DNA of 64,000 bases from Lentibacillus sp. JNUCC-1 (GCF_009741735.1 NZ_WHOH01000001.1:2108001-2172000); one strand, 5' to 3'. Shown: positions 42,421 to 50,796, counted from the first letter of the stretch. Numbers and translations are program-made. Notes: generated by a model from the sequence alone, not told the origin.

Positions 42421-42864
42421 ATGTGCATGTTGAGAAGAATCGCCCTGCTTGCCATTGTTTGCAGTATTGGCTTTATAGCTGGCTGTCCGATGAAGTCAGA
42501 AACGATGTCACTCCTCGATGAAAAAGTTGCTGTGGTGAAGATTTCTAAGTCAAAGGGAGACGGTGGCATTAATGAAGATTACTTCCTATCGTTTGAGAAC
42601 CCGGCGGAACTGGAATTTCTCCAAAAAGCGATAACAACGGCGGAAAAAGCATCTGACAAAATTGTGCCGAATCCGGATTATGATGTGCTGGTGGAATATG
42701 GATCCAAATCTGACGGTGGCCTGCCTACTCACGGTCTGCATCTGACCCTTGGCAAGAAGGGACAGGCCAGTCAATTCATGTACATTGAAGATGATATGGT
42801 TTATCTAACCACACCGGAAGTGACCAACAAGCTGCGTGAGCTTATACTTGATACCAAATCGTAA
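42421..42864 (+). CDS. Lipoprotein of unknown function
   Basis: 147 residues. Signal peptide LRRIALLAIVCSIGFIAGC with lipobox FIAGC. The mature domain (EKVAVVKISKSKGDGGINED, FENPAELEFLQKAITTAEK, PDYDVLVEYGSKSDGGLPTH) has a beta pattern seen in small lipoproteins of Bacillus; no function can be assigned. GAGGGGAG suggests ATG 42421 or 42427. Last gene before the terminator at 42865. Confidence 0.78.
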   Translation: MCMLRRIALLAIVCSIGFIAGCPMKSETMSLLDEKVAVVKISKSKGDGGINEDYFLSFENPAELEFLQKAITTAEKASDKIVPNPDYDVLVEYGSKSDGGLPTHGLHLTLGKKGQASQFMYIEDDMVYLTTPEVTNKLRELILDTKS

Positions 42865-42903
42865 AAAAGCCTAATCCTGTATTGTGTGAGGATCAGGCTT
42901 TTT
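42865..42903 (+). terminator. Intrinsic terminator
   Basis: AAAAGCCTAATCCT / AGGATCAGGCTTTT, end of the GntR-ABC operon; A-rich and T-rich flanks. Confidence 0.88.
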
Positions 42904-42931
42904 GCTCGAAGGAACGAATACCCAAATATCC

Positions 42932-43264
42932 TCATCCCATATGCCGGTAAACTTTCTCAACTTTCTCTTCAAACAAATCCATATGAACAATCCGGGCTTC
43001 ACGGATGTATTCTTTTCCCTCAACAAACAAAAGGAGCACGGGAACGGTAAAAATTGAAAAACGCCCGGCGACTGCTGCCACCTGGTCCGCGTCTATATGC
43101 GCACAGCTGATATTTGGATAGCGTTCCATCATCTCTTCCACTTGCGGGAGAAGACCATGGCAGACACTGCATCCTTCACGGGAAATATAGAGAAATGCAA
43201 GTGAGTGCTCGTCTATAAACGTATCGATCGCTTCAATTGATGTCAGTCTGGTAAATGGTGACAT
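42932..43264 (-). CDS. Thioredoxin family protein
   Basis: 110 residues: FLYISREGCSVCHGLLPQVE with the CxxC pair, HIDADQVAAVAGRFSIFTVP ending in the cis-Pro, and VLLLFVEGKEYIREARIV. Short thioredoxin-like fold; the unusual CSVC centre suggests a specialised redox or chaperone role rather than housekeeping thioredoxin (CGPC). Cytoplasmic. It is divergent from the next gene. Confidence 0.9.
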   Translation of the reverse strand: MSPFTRLTSIEAIDTFIDEHSLAFLYISREGCSVCHGLLPQVEEMMERYPNISCAHIDADQVAAVAGRFSIFTVPVLLLFVEGKEYIREARIVHMDLFEEKVEKVYRHMG

Positions 43265-43391
43265 ATATTTGAACCTCCATTCTGAATGAGATTATAGCAC
43301 AGGTATATAATGGGACGGTTTACTTGTGCTCAGGTGGTTTCGTTATAATTTAACCGCTTCAGGCATATAATGTACCAGGTGGTGACGTTGT

Positions 43392-43604
43392 ATGAATATT
43401 CATTGGCATGACTGGTTTAAGCCGACAAACTCTTTCTCGGCATTGATCTTAGCAGTCAGTGTTATTGCGGTTGTGTCGTGGATGGTCTGGGTTGAGAATA
43501 AGCAAAATGGCAAACTCCCCATGAAGGAGATAGGTTCAGGAATCGGTATGATTATGATTGTAATAATGGCACTCTCTTTGATAGAGTTCTATAAATATGT
43601 TTAA
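43392..43604 (+). CDS. Small two-helix membrane protein
   Basis: 70 residues: ALILAVSVIAVVSWMVWV and IGSGIGMIMIVIMALSLIEF joined by a basic loop (ENKQNGKLPMKE). GGTGGTGACG before the ATG. Followed directly by a terminator shared with cotZ. No family recognised. Confidence 0.65.
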   Translation: MNIHWHDWFKPTNSFSALILAVSVIAVVSWMVWVENKQNGKLPMKEIGSGIGMIMIVIMALSLIEFYKYV

Positions 43605-43638
43605 AAAAACCAAAGGCCAGCTGCTGGCCTTTGGTTTG
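43605..43638. terminator. Bidirectional intrinsic terminator
   Basis: CCAAAGGCCAGC/GCTGGCCTTTGG stem between convergent genes; A and T runs on both sides. Confidence 0.9.
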
Positions 43639-43646
43639 ATTGTGTT

Positions 43647-44198
43647 TTAGCCGTTAACAAGCATGGATGCAGGGAGTGGGTTAACCGGGTCCAGACATTG
43701 GATGGCACAGAAGCAATCTAGATCAAGAGTGAGACAGATGCCCGTTGCCATAAGGTTTCTAGCTCTTTCACCATACGCATCTTCGAAAAAGCCACACACT
43801 GTATCTGCTTCTTGTTTAACAACTTCATCAGCGTTGTTAACCCCAGTCAGTAACTCAACACGAACACAATTCTCATCTTCGTCAGTGAATCCTTTAACTC
43901 TTAGGATCGGGGATTGAATACAGTTCAAAAATGTGTCATTCGTACCCTCGATTACATCGGTAAATACACCGCTCGGCATAAACGGCTGACAGTCACCTTT
44001 ACAGTATAGAATGAAAGGGATTGTGGAAAAACCTGTACGCCCTGGCTGGGCTGCAGGAGATAACAATTCGCTTATCGATTTTTCACAACTCGTTGTACAA
44101 CATCCGTTACCGTTATTGTTGGCCACCTCGTCTTGCGCCCGGATAATGCCTCTCACCGTTTCGTAAACACAATTATGATGCCCGTGATATTTAGTCAT
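43647..44198 (-). CDS. cotZ: Spore coat protein CotY/CotZ family
   Basis: 183 residues, cysteine-rich. CVYETVRGIIRAQDEVANNN, GCCTTSCEKSISELLSPAA, TIPFILYCKGDCQPFMPSGV, VEL..G at the centre, ATGICLTLDLDCFCAIQCLD near the end. This is the CotY/CotZ/ExsY family, which self-assembles into disulfide-linked crust layers of spores. The initial Met is preceded by GGAGAG. It fits with sspP and cotF in a spore former. Confidence 0.92.
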   Translation of the reverse strand: MTKYHGHHNCVYETVRGIIRAQDEVANNNGNGCCTTSCEKSISELLSPAAQPGRTGFSTIPFILYCKGDCQPFMPSGVFTDVIEGTNDTFLNCIQSPILRVKGFTDEDENCVRVELLTGVNNADEVVKQEADTVCGFFEDAYGERARNLMATGICLTLDLDCFCAIQCLDPVNPLPASMLVNG

Positions 44199-44511
44199 AA
44201 CTACACTCTCTCCTTTAAATTGATTTTTGATACATTAATACTCTATGGAAACCAAACTTCTATGGTTGTACAAAAGTCTATTTTTAGTGGAAATTGTGCG
44301 ATTGGTTCATAGGTTAGCCAAAATGTGCACTTACACCAGCCACTCCGCCGTCATGGTTGTACACTAGATACATATATATAGTAGAAATTCATGCAAGACT
44401 TGTAAGGATTTAATATGATGACCCACAACCCATATGAACGTGTTCTTTAAACCGGCTGATCACCGGTTTTTTTGTTTTTTTAGGGGCGTTTCTATTTTTG
44501 TTTCCTAAAAC
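44199..44511. other. Non-coding stretch with a direct repeat and a possible micro-gene
   Basis: Two diverged copies of a 40-base sequence (44261-44299, 44352-44394) share ATGGTTGTACA, then A/T-rich bases and GTRGAAATT-TGC. A tiny frame (44418-44450, MTHNPYERVL) with TAAGGATT before it ends in the terminator stem AAACCGG/CCGGTTT (44449-44475). No upstream plus-strand gene otherwise explains this terminator. Confidence 0.4.
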
Positions 44512-44553
44512 TTGACCCAGGTCAAAGAACACCATCACAATCCATCCTATAAT
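44512..44553 (+). promoter_or_regulatory. CRP/FNR-type operator at -41.5 of the metal-export promoter
   Basis: The perfect palindrome TTGACCCAGGTCAA minus its centre (TTGACC-CA-GGTCAA form, 44512-44525) is centred at 44518.5. A TATAAT at 44548-44553 with start near 44560 puts the centre at -41.5, the class II activation position. There is no -35 box at the right distance, as expected for an activator-dependent promoter. Confidence 0.65.
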
Positions 44554-44585
44554 GAAGACAGAATCAAACAAAGGAGAGATGGATT

Positions 44586-44795
44586 ATGAAAACAGTTAAA
44601 TTCCAATTAGAGCCACTCACTTGCCCGTCATGCATCAACAAGATTGAAAAAGCATTGGGAAAAATGAATGGCGTAACTGATGCTAAAGTATTGTTCAATT
44701 CCAGCAAAGTGAAAGCGACCATTGATGAGGGCCAGGTTACTGCAGACGAGGTTGAGCGTACGATTGAAAAATTGGGTTATCCGGTACAAAAGTAA
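44586..44795 (+). CDS. Heavy-metal-associated domain chaperone (CopZ-like)
   Basis: 69 residues of one HMA ferredoxin-like fold: VKFQLEPLTCPSCINKIEKA with the CxxC as C-P-S-C, then GVTDAKVLFNSSKVKATIDE. Usual copper chaperones have MxCxxC with other middle residues (CSGC/CQHC); CPSC is unusual. It is cotranscribed with the P1B ATPase and probably delivers the metal. Preceded by AAAGGAGAG. Confidence 0.9.
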   Translation: MKTVKFQLEPLTCPSCINKIEKALGKMNGVTDAKVLFNSSKVKATIDEGQVTADEVERTIEKLGYPVQK

Positions 44796-44810
44796 AGGGA
44801 GATGGGTCAA

Positions 44811-46703
44811 ATGAAAAACGTTAAGCAGGTGCATATTGTCATTGCTGCCGGGAGTCTGCTTCTCCTGGCAGCGATCAGTCACATGGCCGGTTTGGATATT
44901 TGGAAAAATGCTGCCTTAATTGGTGCTACGGTTGCAGCTGGGTACACCATTATGATCAAGGCGCTCCAGTCGCTTCGAATGAAAGCATTCAGTATTGAAC
45001 TGCTGGTCACGATCGCTGTTATTGGCGCACTGATCATTGGAGAGTATGTAGAGTCGGCAGCTGTTACGTTCTTGTTTCTATTTGGGGCGTACCTTGAAGC
45101 GCGCACATTGGAAAAAACGCGTTCATCTTTGAAAACATTAATGGACCTTGCGCCGGATGAGGCTGTGGTTTTAATAGATGGAAAGCGAAACACTGTCCCG
45201 GTTGAAGAGATTGAAAAAGGTGACAGAGTCCTCATCCAGTCAGGCGGAAAAATTGCCATCGACGGCACGATTGTATCCGGTCAGGCGTTTGTAAACGAGG
45301 CCGCTATTACGGGTGAATCGGTTCCCATTAATAAGACGACAGGAGATCAAGTATATAGCGGTGCGATTATTGACAACGGCTATTTGGAAGTCACCGCAGA
45401 CAAAATTGGTGATGAAACCACATTTGCCAAGATCATCGAACTGGTGGAAGAAGCACAGGAATCTAAGGCGAAAACACAGAAATACCTTGAACGCTTTGCA
45501 GGCGTCTATACCCCAGGCATTCTCGTCTTATCGATCATTGTCTTTTTATTTACCAGAAACATCGAAATGACGCTTACTTTCCTCGTTATTGCCTGCCCTG
45601 GAGCGCTTGTCATATCAGCACCCGTGTCACTTGTGGCTGGCATTGGTAACGGAGCCCGTAACGGCGCACTTCTAAAAGGCGGGGAGGTTATGGAGCGCCT
45701 GGCTAAAGTTGATGTGGTTGTATTTGATAAAACCGGGACATTGACAAAAGGCAAACCTGAAGTCCGTAGCGTCCAGGCTTTCAACATAAGTGAAGATGAA
45801 CTGCTTAAAACAGCAGCCGAAGTGGAAGTGATTTCGGAGCATCATCTTGGACGCACCATTGTTGAAGCAGCCCGAAAACGGGGCCTAAACCCAACAAATA
45901 AGCCTGAAAATTTTACTGTGGAAAAAGGGCATGGTCTCCATGCTGACATTGCTGGACGTCATGTTGTCGTCGGTAATCGAAAGTTAATAGGACGCCACGG
46001 TATCACGATTCCTACTGAAGTTAACGCCTATGCAACTCAGGAAGAAAGACAAGGAACAACCGCTATATTTGTTGCAATTGCTGGTCGTATTGCAGGGGTC
46101 ATTTCCATTGCTGATGCGATTCGAGAAGAGGCAGCTGATATGATCAGCCAGTTAAAATCGTTGGGCATCAAGAAAACGGTCATGCTGACAGGGGATAACA
46201 AGCACACAGCTGAGAAAGTCGCCGGGCAGCTGGGCATTGACTTCGTGCAGGCAGAAATGCTCCCTGGAAATAAAGTTGAGCACATCAAACGGTTAAAAAA
46301 AGCCGGCCATCAAGTTGCCATGGTAGGTGACGGCATTAACGACGCGCCAGCTATTGCGCTGGCAGACGTTGGGATTGCGATGGGTGCTGCTGGAACAGAT
46401 GCTGCAATGGAAACGGCAGATGTCGTGCTCATGGCAGATCGCCTGGAGAAAATCCCCTACGCCTATGCACTTTCCGAAGCAACCGTCCGCAACATGAAGC
46501 AGAATATGTTCTTCGCTGTCGGGACAGTGGGGCTTTTACTTGCAGGTGTATTACTTGGCAAAGTGTTCCTCGCCTCCGGTATGCTGATTCATGAAGCGAG
46601 CGTTCTCCTGGTCATTCTAAATGCGCTCCGCCTAATTCGCTTTCGTTCAGAGGCTAAAAGACAACGTAATAATGAAAAACCCGGTTTTTCATATGCCGCA
46701 TAA
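44811..46703 (+). CDS. P1B-type metal-exporting ATPase
   Basis: About 630 residues with no N-terminal HMA domain. Helices near 20-120 and 240-300 flank the A-domain (AAITGESVPI); phosphorylation motif VVFDKTGTLTKG; hinge MVGDGINDAPAI. The metal motif is ACPGALVISAPVS, i.e. CPG where CPC, CPH, SPC or TPC is usual, and the HP locus reads SEHHLG instead of SEHPLG. The substrate (Zn, Cd, Fe or Cu) cannot be assigned. AAAGGGAG favours ATG 44811 over 44802. The chaperone gene is 15 bases upstream. Confidence 0.92.
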   Translation: MKNVKQVHIVIAAGSLLLLAAISHMAGLDIWKNAALIGATVAAGYTIMIKALQSLRMKAFSIELLVTIAVIGALIIGEYVESAAVTFLFLFGAYLEARTLEKTRSSLKTLMDLAPDEAVVLIDGKRNTVPVEEIEKGDRVLIQSGGKIAIDGTIVSGQAFVNEAAITGESVPINKTTGDQVYSGAIIDNGYLEVTADKIGDETTFAKIIELVEEAQESKAKTQKYLERFAGVYTPGILVLSIIVFLFTRNIEMTLTFLVIACPGALVISAPVSLVAGIGNGARNGALLKGGEVMERLAKVDVVVFDKTGTLTKGKPEVRSVQAFNISEDELLKTAAEVEVISEHHLGRTIVEAARKRGLNPTNKPENFTVEKGHGLHADIAGRHVVVGNRKLIGRHGITIPTEVNAYATQEERQGTTAIFVAIAGRIAGVISIADAIREEAADMISQLKSLGIKKTVMLTGDNKHTAEKVAGQLGIDFVQAEMLPGNKVEHIKRLKKAGHQVAMVGDGINDAPAIALADVGIAMGAAGTDAAMETADVVLMADRLEKIPYAYALSEATVRNMKQNMFFAVGTVGLLLAGVLLGKVFLASGMLIHEASVLLVILNALRLIRFRSEAKRQRNNEKPGFSYAA

Positions 46704-46714
46704 ATTTGCTTACC

Positions 46715-46753
46715 ATTACGCCACAGCTTTTCGAAGCAGTGGCGTAATTTTTT
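46715..46753 (+). terminator. Intrinsic terminator of the metal-export operon
   Basis: ATTACGCCAC / GTGGCGTAAT with a loop of 14 and T6. Confidence 0.9.
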
Positions 46754-46825
46754 CTATAAACTGCGCTTGTAATTAAAATCCATATTATTTATGATTAGGA
46801 TATCATGGGAGTAAGGGTGATGTTC

Positions 46826-47194
46826 ATGCGATATAGAAGAAATGAAGGGTTCCGTCTGGAGTTTGGACAACCGCTTGATATACAATTCCGGCTTGAAGAC
46901 GGAAATGGAGAAAGGACTGTTTCTTCTTCCGGCGATGCGAAAATGCTTGACATCAGTCTCCAAGGCATGAAAATCGAGACAGACTTGAACATGCCGGCAA
47001 ACCGTCCCAGCATGAGCATACTGGTTGATTATCGTATACATAAAAACAACTACCAGACCCGCGGCCAAATCGTGTGGAAGAAGCCGCGAGCTAATCAGTG
47101 GCAGTATGGCATTCAATTTTCCCATGAAGAAGAAATTGAAACACAATTGCTTAAGGACTTGAAAGCATTCGCTAAAGATCAGGAACATGCGTAA
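46826..47194 (+). CDS. PilZ-domain c-di-GMP binding protein
   Basis: About 122 residues. The c-di-GMP motif pair is present: RYRRNEGFRLEF (RxxxR) at the start and MLDISLQGMKIET (D-x-S-x-x-G) at the middle; GQIVWKKPRANQWQYGIQF completes the barrel. Stand-alone PilZ proteins act as effectors of c-di-GMP. AAGGGTG ahead of ATG 46826 favours it over 46805. A frameshifted diguanylate cyclase is at 9.4 kb. Downstream is ddl, on the same strand. Confidence 0.88.
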   Translation: MRYRRNEGFRLEFGQPLDIQFRLEDGNGERTVSSSGDAKMLDISLQGMKIETDLNMPANRPSMSILVDYRIHKNNYQTRGQIVWKKPRANQWQYGIQFSHEEEIETQLLKDLKAFAKDQEHA

Positions 47195-47292
47195 ACGTTT
47201 GATGTCGTCGAAAAACAGGTAAGTATTATCATTGCATCATGATTTGAATAGTATGTGGGTAGACACCCATTTTTGACAAGGAGATATGAATA

Positions 47293-48396
47293 ATGGACAA
47301 AAGAAAAGTCGGTATTATTTTCGGGGGGAAGTCTGCCGAACATGAGGTTTCCCTGCAGTCTGCCAAGAACATTGTGGATGCGATCGATCAAGACAAATAT
47401 GAAGTTCTGCTGATTGGTATTGATAAGGCAGGTAAGTGGCATGTGAGTGATCCTTCGTCCTATTTACTCAATGCCGATAACCCAAAACGTATCGCATTGA
47501 AAAAATCCGAGGATCCGGTAGCTGTGGTGCCAGGGTCAAGTGAGGCACAAATGATTCATGCAGCAGATGCTTCTGTGCTGGATCAAGTGGATGTTGTATT
47601 TCCGATTGTACACGGCACACTCGGTGAGGACGGCAGCCTGCAAGGTATGCTGCGAATCGCCAACCTGCCATTTGTCGGGCCGAGCGTTCTCAGTTCAGCA
47701 GTCTGCATGGATAAAGATATTGCCAAACGTCTCCTCGCAGATGCAGGCATTCATGTGGCAAAAGGAATGGCATTCACACGCGCAGAGCGGAAGAAGATAA
47801 ATTTTGATACTGCAAAAGCAAAACTTGGTGTGCCGATGTTCATTAAGCCTGCAAATCAAGGCTCATCAGTCGGCGTCAGCAAAGTCACCTCAAAAGCGGA
47901 ATTCAACGTTGCAATTGACCAAGCCTTTGATTATGACCACAAGCTTGTTATTGAAGAAGCTGTTGTCGGACGCGAAATTGAATGTTCCGTCCTGGGCAAT
48001 GCCGATCCAAAGGCGTCTTTACCTGGTGAGATTTTACCCCAGACTGAATTCTATTCCTATGAATCGAAATACATCGATGAAAAAGGTGCCGACCTCGCAG
48101 CCCCGGCCGATTTATCTGACGAAGATGTGGCAAGGGTTCAAGATGCGGCCATTAAAGCTTTCCAGGCTCTACAATGCGAAGGTCTCGCCCGTGTCGACTT
48201 TTTCCTGACTGAAGCAGGCGATATTTATGTGAATGAAGTCAACACGTTGCCAGGATTCACCAAGATCAGCATGTATCCGAAACTGTGGGAAATCAGCGGC
48301 GTGCCTTATACAGAGCTGATTACACGTTTGATTGAACTTGCTGTGGAGCGGCATGAAGCAGATGCCAAGTTGAAAAGTACTGTATGGGATGATTAA
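47293..48396 (+). CDS. ddl: D-alanine--D-alanine ligase
   Basis: 367 residues, ATP-grasp. VGIIFGGKSAEHEVSLQSAK, VVFPIVHGTLGEDGSLQGML, FVGPSVLSSAVCMDKDIAKR, FIKPANQGSSVGVSKV and VNEVNTLPGFTKISMYPKLW are in order. The active-site ligand E in EHEVS and the omega loop YSYESKYIDE are present (Y in the D-Ala-D-Ala type). It makes the peptidoglycan dipeptide. AAGGAG precedes the ATG. Complete. Confidence 0.96.
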   Translation: MDKRKVGIIFGGKSAEHEVSLQSAKNIVDAIDQDKYEVLLIGIDKAGKWHVSDPSSYLLNADNPKRIALKKSEDPVAVVPGSSEAQMIHAADASVLDQVDVVFPIVHGTLGEDGSLQGMLRIANLPFVGPSVLSSAVCMDKDIAKRLLADAGIHVAKGMAFTRAERKKINFDTAKAKLGVPMFIKPANQGSSVGVSKVTSKAEFNVAIDQAFDYDHKLVIEEAVVGREIECSVLGNADPKASLPGEILPQTEFYSYESKYIDEKGADLAAPADLSDEDVARVQDAAIKAFQALQCEGLARVDFFLTEAGDIYVNEVNTLPGFTKISMYPKLWEISGVPYTELITRLIELAVERHEADAKLKSTVWDD

Positions 48397-48445
48397 TGAT
48401 TGAAGCGAGCGGAGCACACTTCTATGGGGGGTGTGCTCTTTGTTT

Positions 48446-48600
48446 GGTAGAAAGAGTTGTTCCTTTGATAGACGGGGGTTTTGCTCCGATAGATTGTAAG
48501 ATTCGTTTGATAGAGAATATTTTTGCTCGGATAGAGTATGTGCTTCATTTGATAGAAGATGCATTCGCTTGGATAGAGATGTTTCTTCGTTGGATAGCTT
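48446..48600. repeat. 21-bp-period motif array C
   Basis: Eight units with RGATAG-like cores start at 48446, 48467, 48488, 48509, 48530, 48551, 48572 and 48593, exactly 21 bases apart. Each core is preceded by a TTCGYT/TTTGCTC-type sequence. The array sits between the ddl stop and a terminator at 48609, so it is probably transcribed as the ddl 3' UTR. Confidence 0.92.
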
Positions 48601-48608
48601 TCACACAA

Positions 48609-48656
48609 AAAAAGCCAGAAGGAAGTCGCGTGGCTGGATGGCTTCCTTCTGGCTTT
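48609..48656. terminator. Bidirectional intrinsic terminator
   Basis: AAAGCCAGAAGGAAG / CTTCCTTCTGGCTTT, long stem with a 16-base loop between convergent ddl and nitroreductase genes. Confidence 0.9.
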
Positions 48657-48666
48657 ATTATTGAAG

Positions 48667-49227
48667 TTAATCTTGATAACTCGTAAATTTCTCATCAAGG
48701 GACATGCGCTCTTTTTTCGCTGGCGGCGTGTCGAAATAGCCAAGATGGACAAAACCGGCGATCTTTTCATTGGGTCCGGCCCCGACAATTTGTTTAACCG
48801 CTTCATCATAGATATGTGAATTGGTTTTCCAGACAGCGCCGAGCTCCTTCTCCCAGGCAAGCAGCCAGAAGTTTTGAATCATGCTGGCAACTGCACCAAA
48901 GTTTTCTTCCCACTGTTTCTGAGAATCGGCTTCATCCATAAGTACCACGAGAATGGCACTGGGTTCACGCAACACCATCTCCCGGTTCGCCTGGCGTTCT
49001 TCCGGATAGGTGGCCGCCACTTTTTTAGCAAAGTCAGGCAGTTGGTCGGCTCCGACAAATACAAAGCGCCAGGGCTGCCGCATCTTGTGCGTTGGGGCCC
49101 AAATGGCATCTTCCAGTAGTTCACGGACTACCGCTTCTTTAACCTCCTGATCGTTATAGCCTTTCTTAACCGCTCGGCGTTCACGGATGACTTGCACCAG
49201 AGCTGATTTTTCCTTTGTTTGTTCCAT
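48667..49227 (-). CDS. Nitroreductase family protein
   Basis: 186 residues: VIRERRAVKKGYNDQEVKEA, AIWAPTHKMRQPWRFVFVGA, a basic helix with FGAVASMIQNFWLLAWEKEL and a C-terminal GFVHLGYFDTPPAKKERMSL. This is an FMN-dependent nitroreductase of the YdjA-like kind, which is usually small and dimeric. The physiological substrate is unknown. It starts at ATG 49227; its upstream region holds array D. Confidence 0.9.
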   Translation of the reverse strand: MEQTKEKSALVQVIRERRAVKKGYNDQEVKEAVVRELLEDAIWAPTHKMRQPWRFVFVGADQLPDFAKKVAATYPEERQANREMVLREPSAILVVLMDEADSQKQWEENFGAVASMIQNFWLLAWEKELGAVWKTNSHIYDEAVKQIVGAGPNEKIAGFVHLGYFDTPPAKKERMSLDEKFTSYQD

Positions 49228-49361
49228 TAATATCCATGCCTCCCACAGTGAACTTTATAGGGGTGTTGAGTTAATTGAGAATTATTTTCAATTATATTGT
49301 ATATGATTGGGAGAGGAATGGCAAATGAAGGTCTTTTTAACTGTGGGGTGAGAGGGGCGAA

Positions 49362-49470
49362 GAAATAAAACAGGTGAGTGGAGAAATAAAAGGGCTGAGT
49401 GAAGAAATAAAAATAAAGTGTAAGAGCGAAGAAATAAAGTACATCAGCAAAGAAAAAAATAAAAGACGAA
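49362..49470. repeat. 21-bp-period motif array D
   Basis: GAAATAAA-type cores start at 49362, 49383, 49404, 49431 and 49452 (spacings 21, 21, 27, 21). Each is preceded by GARCGAA-like sequence, so the core is GAGCGAAGAAATAAA. It lies between the divergent nitroreductase and PfoR-like genes. The same core as array A on the opposite strand. Confidence 0.85.
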
Positions 49471-49642
49471 TAAACCAAGATGGAACCCTTTACGCCGCTC
49501 CTCAGCTCAGCAAAAATTACAAACCAGTCCAAAGTAACACTTGATTGTACAGGCCATTCACGTAATAATATACAAGAGTGCATAGAGAGAGAAGTCACAC
49601 CATTAATGTGAATTAGTTCACAAACAAAGGGGAACGGGTAAT

Positions 49643-50680
49643 ATGAAAGCGTTTTTAAAAAAGAAAGGGGTCACACTGTCACCAAAGGATTATCTGATTA
49701 CAGCGTTAAGCTACATGGCGCTAGGGCTGTTTTCATCATTGATTATTGGACTGATCATCAAAACTGCCGGTGAACAGATGGTTGCGCTTGGTTGGAGGAG
49801 CTTGGGCGCATCTGCCATTGAAATGGGTACCTTTGCCATGGATCCGAAAATTATGGGTGGCGCAATTGGCGTGGCGATTGCTTATGGTTTAAAAGCCCCA
49901 CCGCTCGTTATGTTTTCGGCATTGTTTGCTGGGGCGTTTGGTGCGAATTTGGGAGGCCCCGCCGGCAGCTATGTCACTGCCTTGTTCGCGATTGAATTTG
50001 GAAAAATGGTTTATAAGACAACACGAGTAGATATTTTGGTAACGCCGCTCGTCACGATTGTTATCGGATTTCTGGTGGGAACATTCATCGGACCGCCCAT
50101 CAACACGTTTATGGTCTGGTTTGGTGAGATCATCAATTGGTCCACCAACAGGCAGCCGCTTGTCATGGGCATTCTTGTCGCGGTTTTGATGGGATGGGCT
50201 TTAACGGCACCGATATCCAGTGTTGCGATCGCATTCATGCTTTCAATAGACGGACTCGCGGCCGGGGCTGCTGCCATTGGCTGTTCTGCTCAGATGATCG
50301 GGTTCGCAGCGGCAAGCTACAGGGACAACGGATTCGGCGGATTCCTCGCACAAGGCATCGGGACATCAATGCTGCAAGTCGCCAATATTCTCAGGAAACC
50401 GCTGATCATTCTCCCGCCAACGATCGCCGGTGCCGGACTCGCCCCGTTAGCAACGGTGTGGCTAAAACTTGAAAATAACACAGCCGGCGCCGGCATGGGG
50501 ACAAGCGGTCTTGTCGGACAGATTATGACGTTTGAGACAATGGGCTTCACATGGGAAATTCTAATTGCCATCCTGATGCTTCATATCGTCGCTCCAGCTC
50601 TGATTAGCTTGGCCCTTGCCGAATGGTTCCGGAAAAAAGGCTGGATTAAGTCGGGAGATATGCGGATTGAAACGGAATAA
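49643..50680 (+). CDS. PfoR-like PTS EIIC-family membrane protein
   Basis: 345 residues with about nine membrane helices: YLITALSYMALGLFSSLIIG, IMGGAIGVAIAYGLKAPPLV, ALFAGAFGANLGGPAGSY and ILPPTIAGAGLAPLATVWLK. The organisation follows EIIC/PfoR family proteins; no EIIA or EIIB is adjacent, so it is probably an orphan transporter. AAAGGGGAAC before the ATG. It was named from the perfringolysin regulator but is now considered a sugar or polyol permease. Confidence 0.8.
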   Translation: MKAFLKKKGVTLSPKDYLITALSYMALGLFSSLIIGLIIKTAGEQMVALGWRSLGASAIEMGTFAMDPKIMGGAIGVAIAYGLKAPPLVMFSALFAGAFGANLGGPAGSYVTALFAIEFGKMVYKTTRVDILVTPLVTIVIGFLVGTFIGPPINTFMVWFGEIINWSTNRQPLVMGILVAVLMGWALTAPISSVAIAFMLSIDGLAAGAAAIGCSAQMIGFAAASYRDNGFGGFLAQGIGTSMLQVANILRKPLIILPPTIAGAGLAPLATVWLKLENNTAGAGMGTSGLVGQIMTFETMGFTWEILIAILMLHIVAPALISLALAEWFRKKGWIKSGDMRIETE

Positions 50681-50698
50681 ATGATTATAATGCGTTTT

Positions 50699-50796
50699 CG
50701 CCGATATATCATGCAAAATCGCCGATATATGAGAGGAAACCGCCGATATCCATCTAGAATTCGCCGATATATGACTGCAAATCGCCGATATATTTT
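50699..50796. repeat. 21-bp-period motif array E
   Basis: Five perfect CGCCGATAT cores start at 50699, 50720, 50741, 50762 and 50783, all 21 apart. It starts 18 bases after the PfoR-like gene's stop. GCAAAT or GGAAAC precedes most cores. Shares its core with array B. Confidence 0.92.

Noticed and set aside
49227..49598. Phe/Tyr-rich minus-strand frame through array D
   Set aside because: Composition comes from AAATAAA cores; it has no start signals and no conserved pattern other than the repeat.
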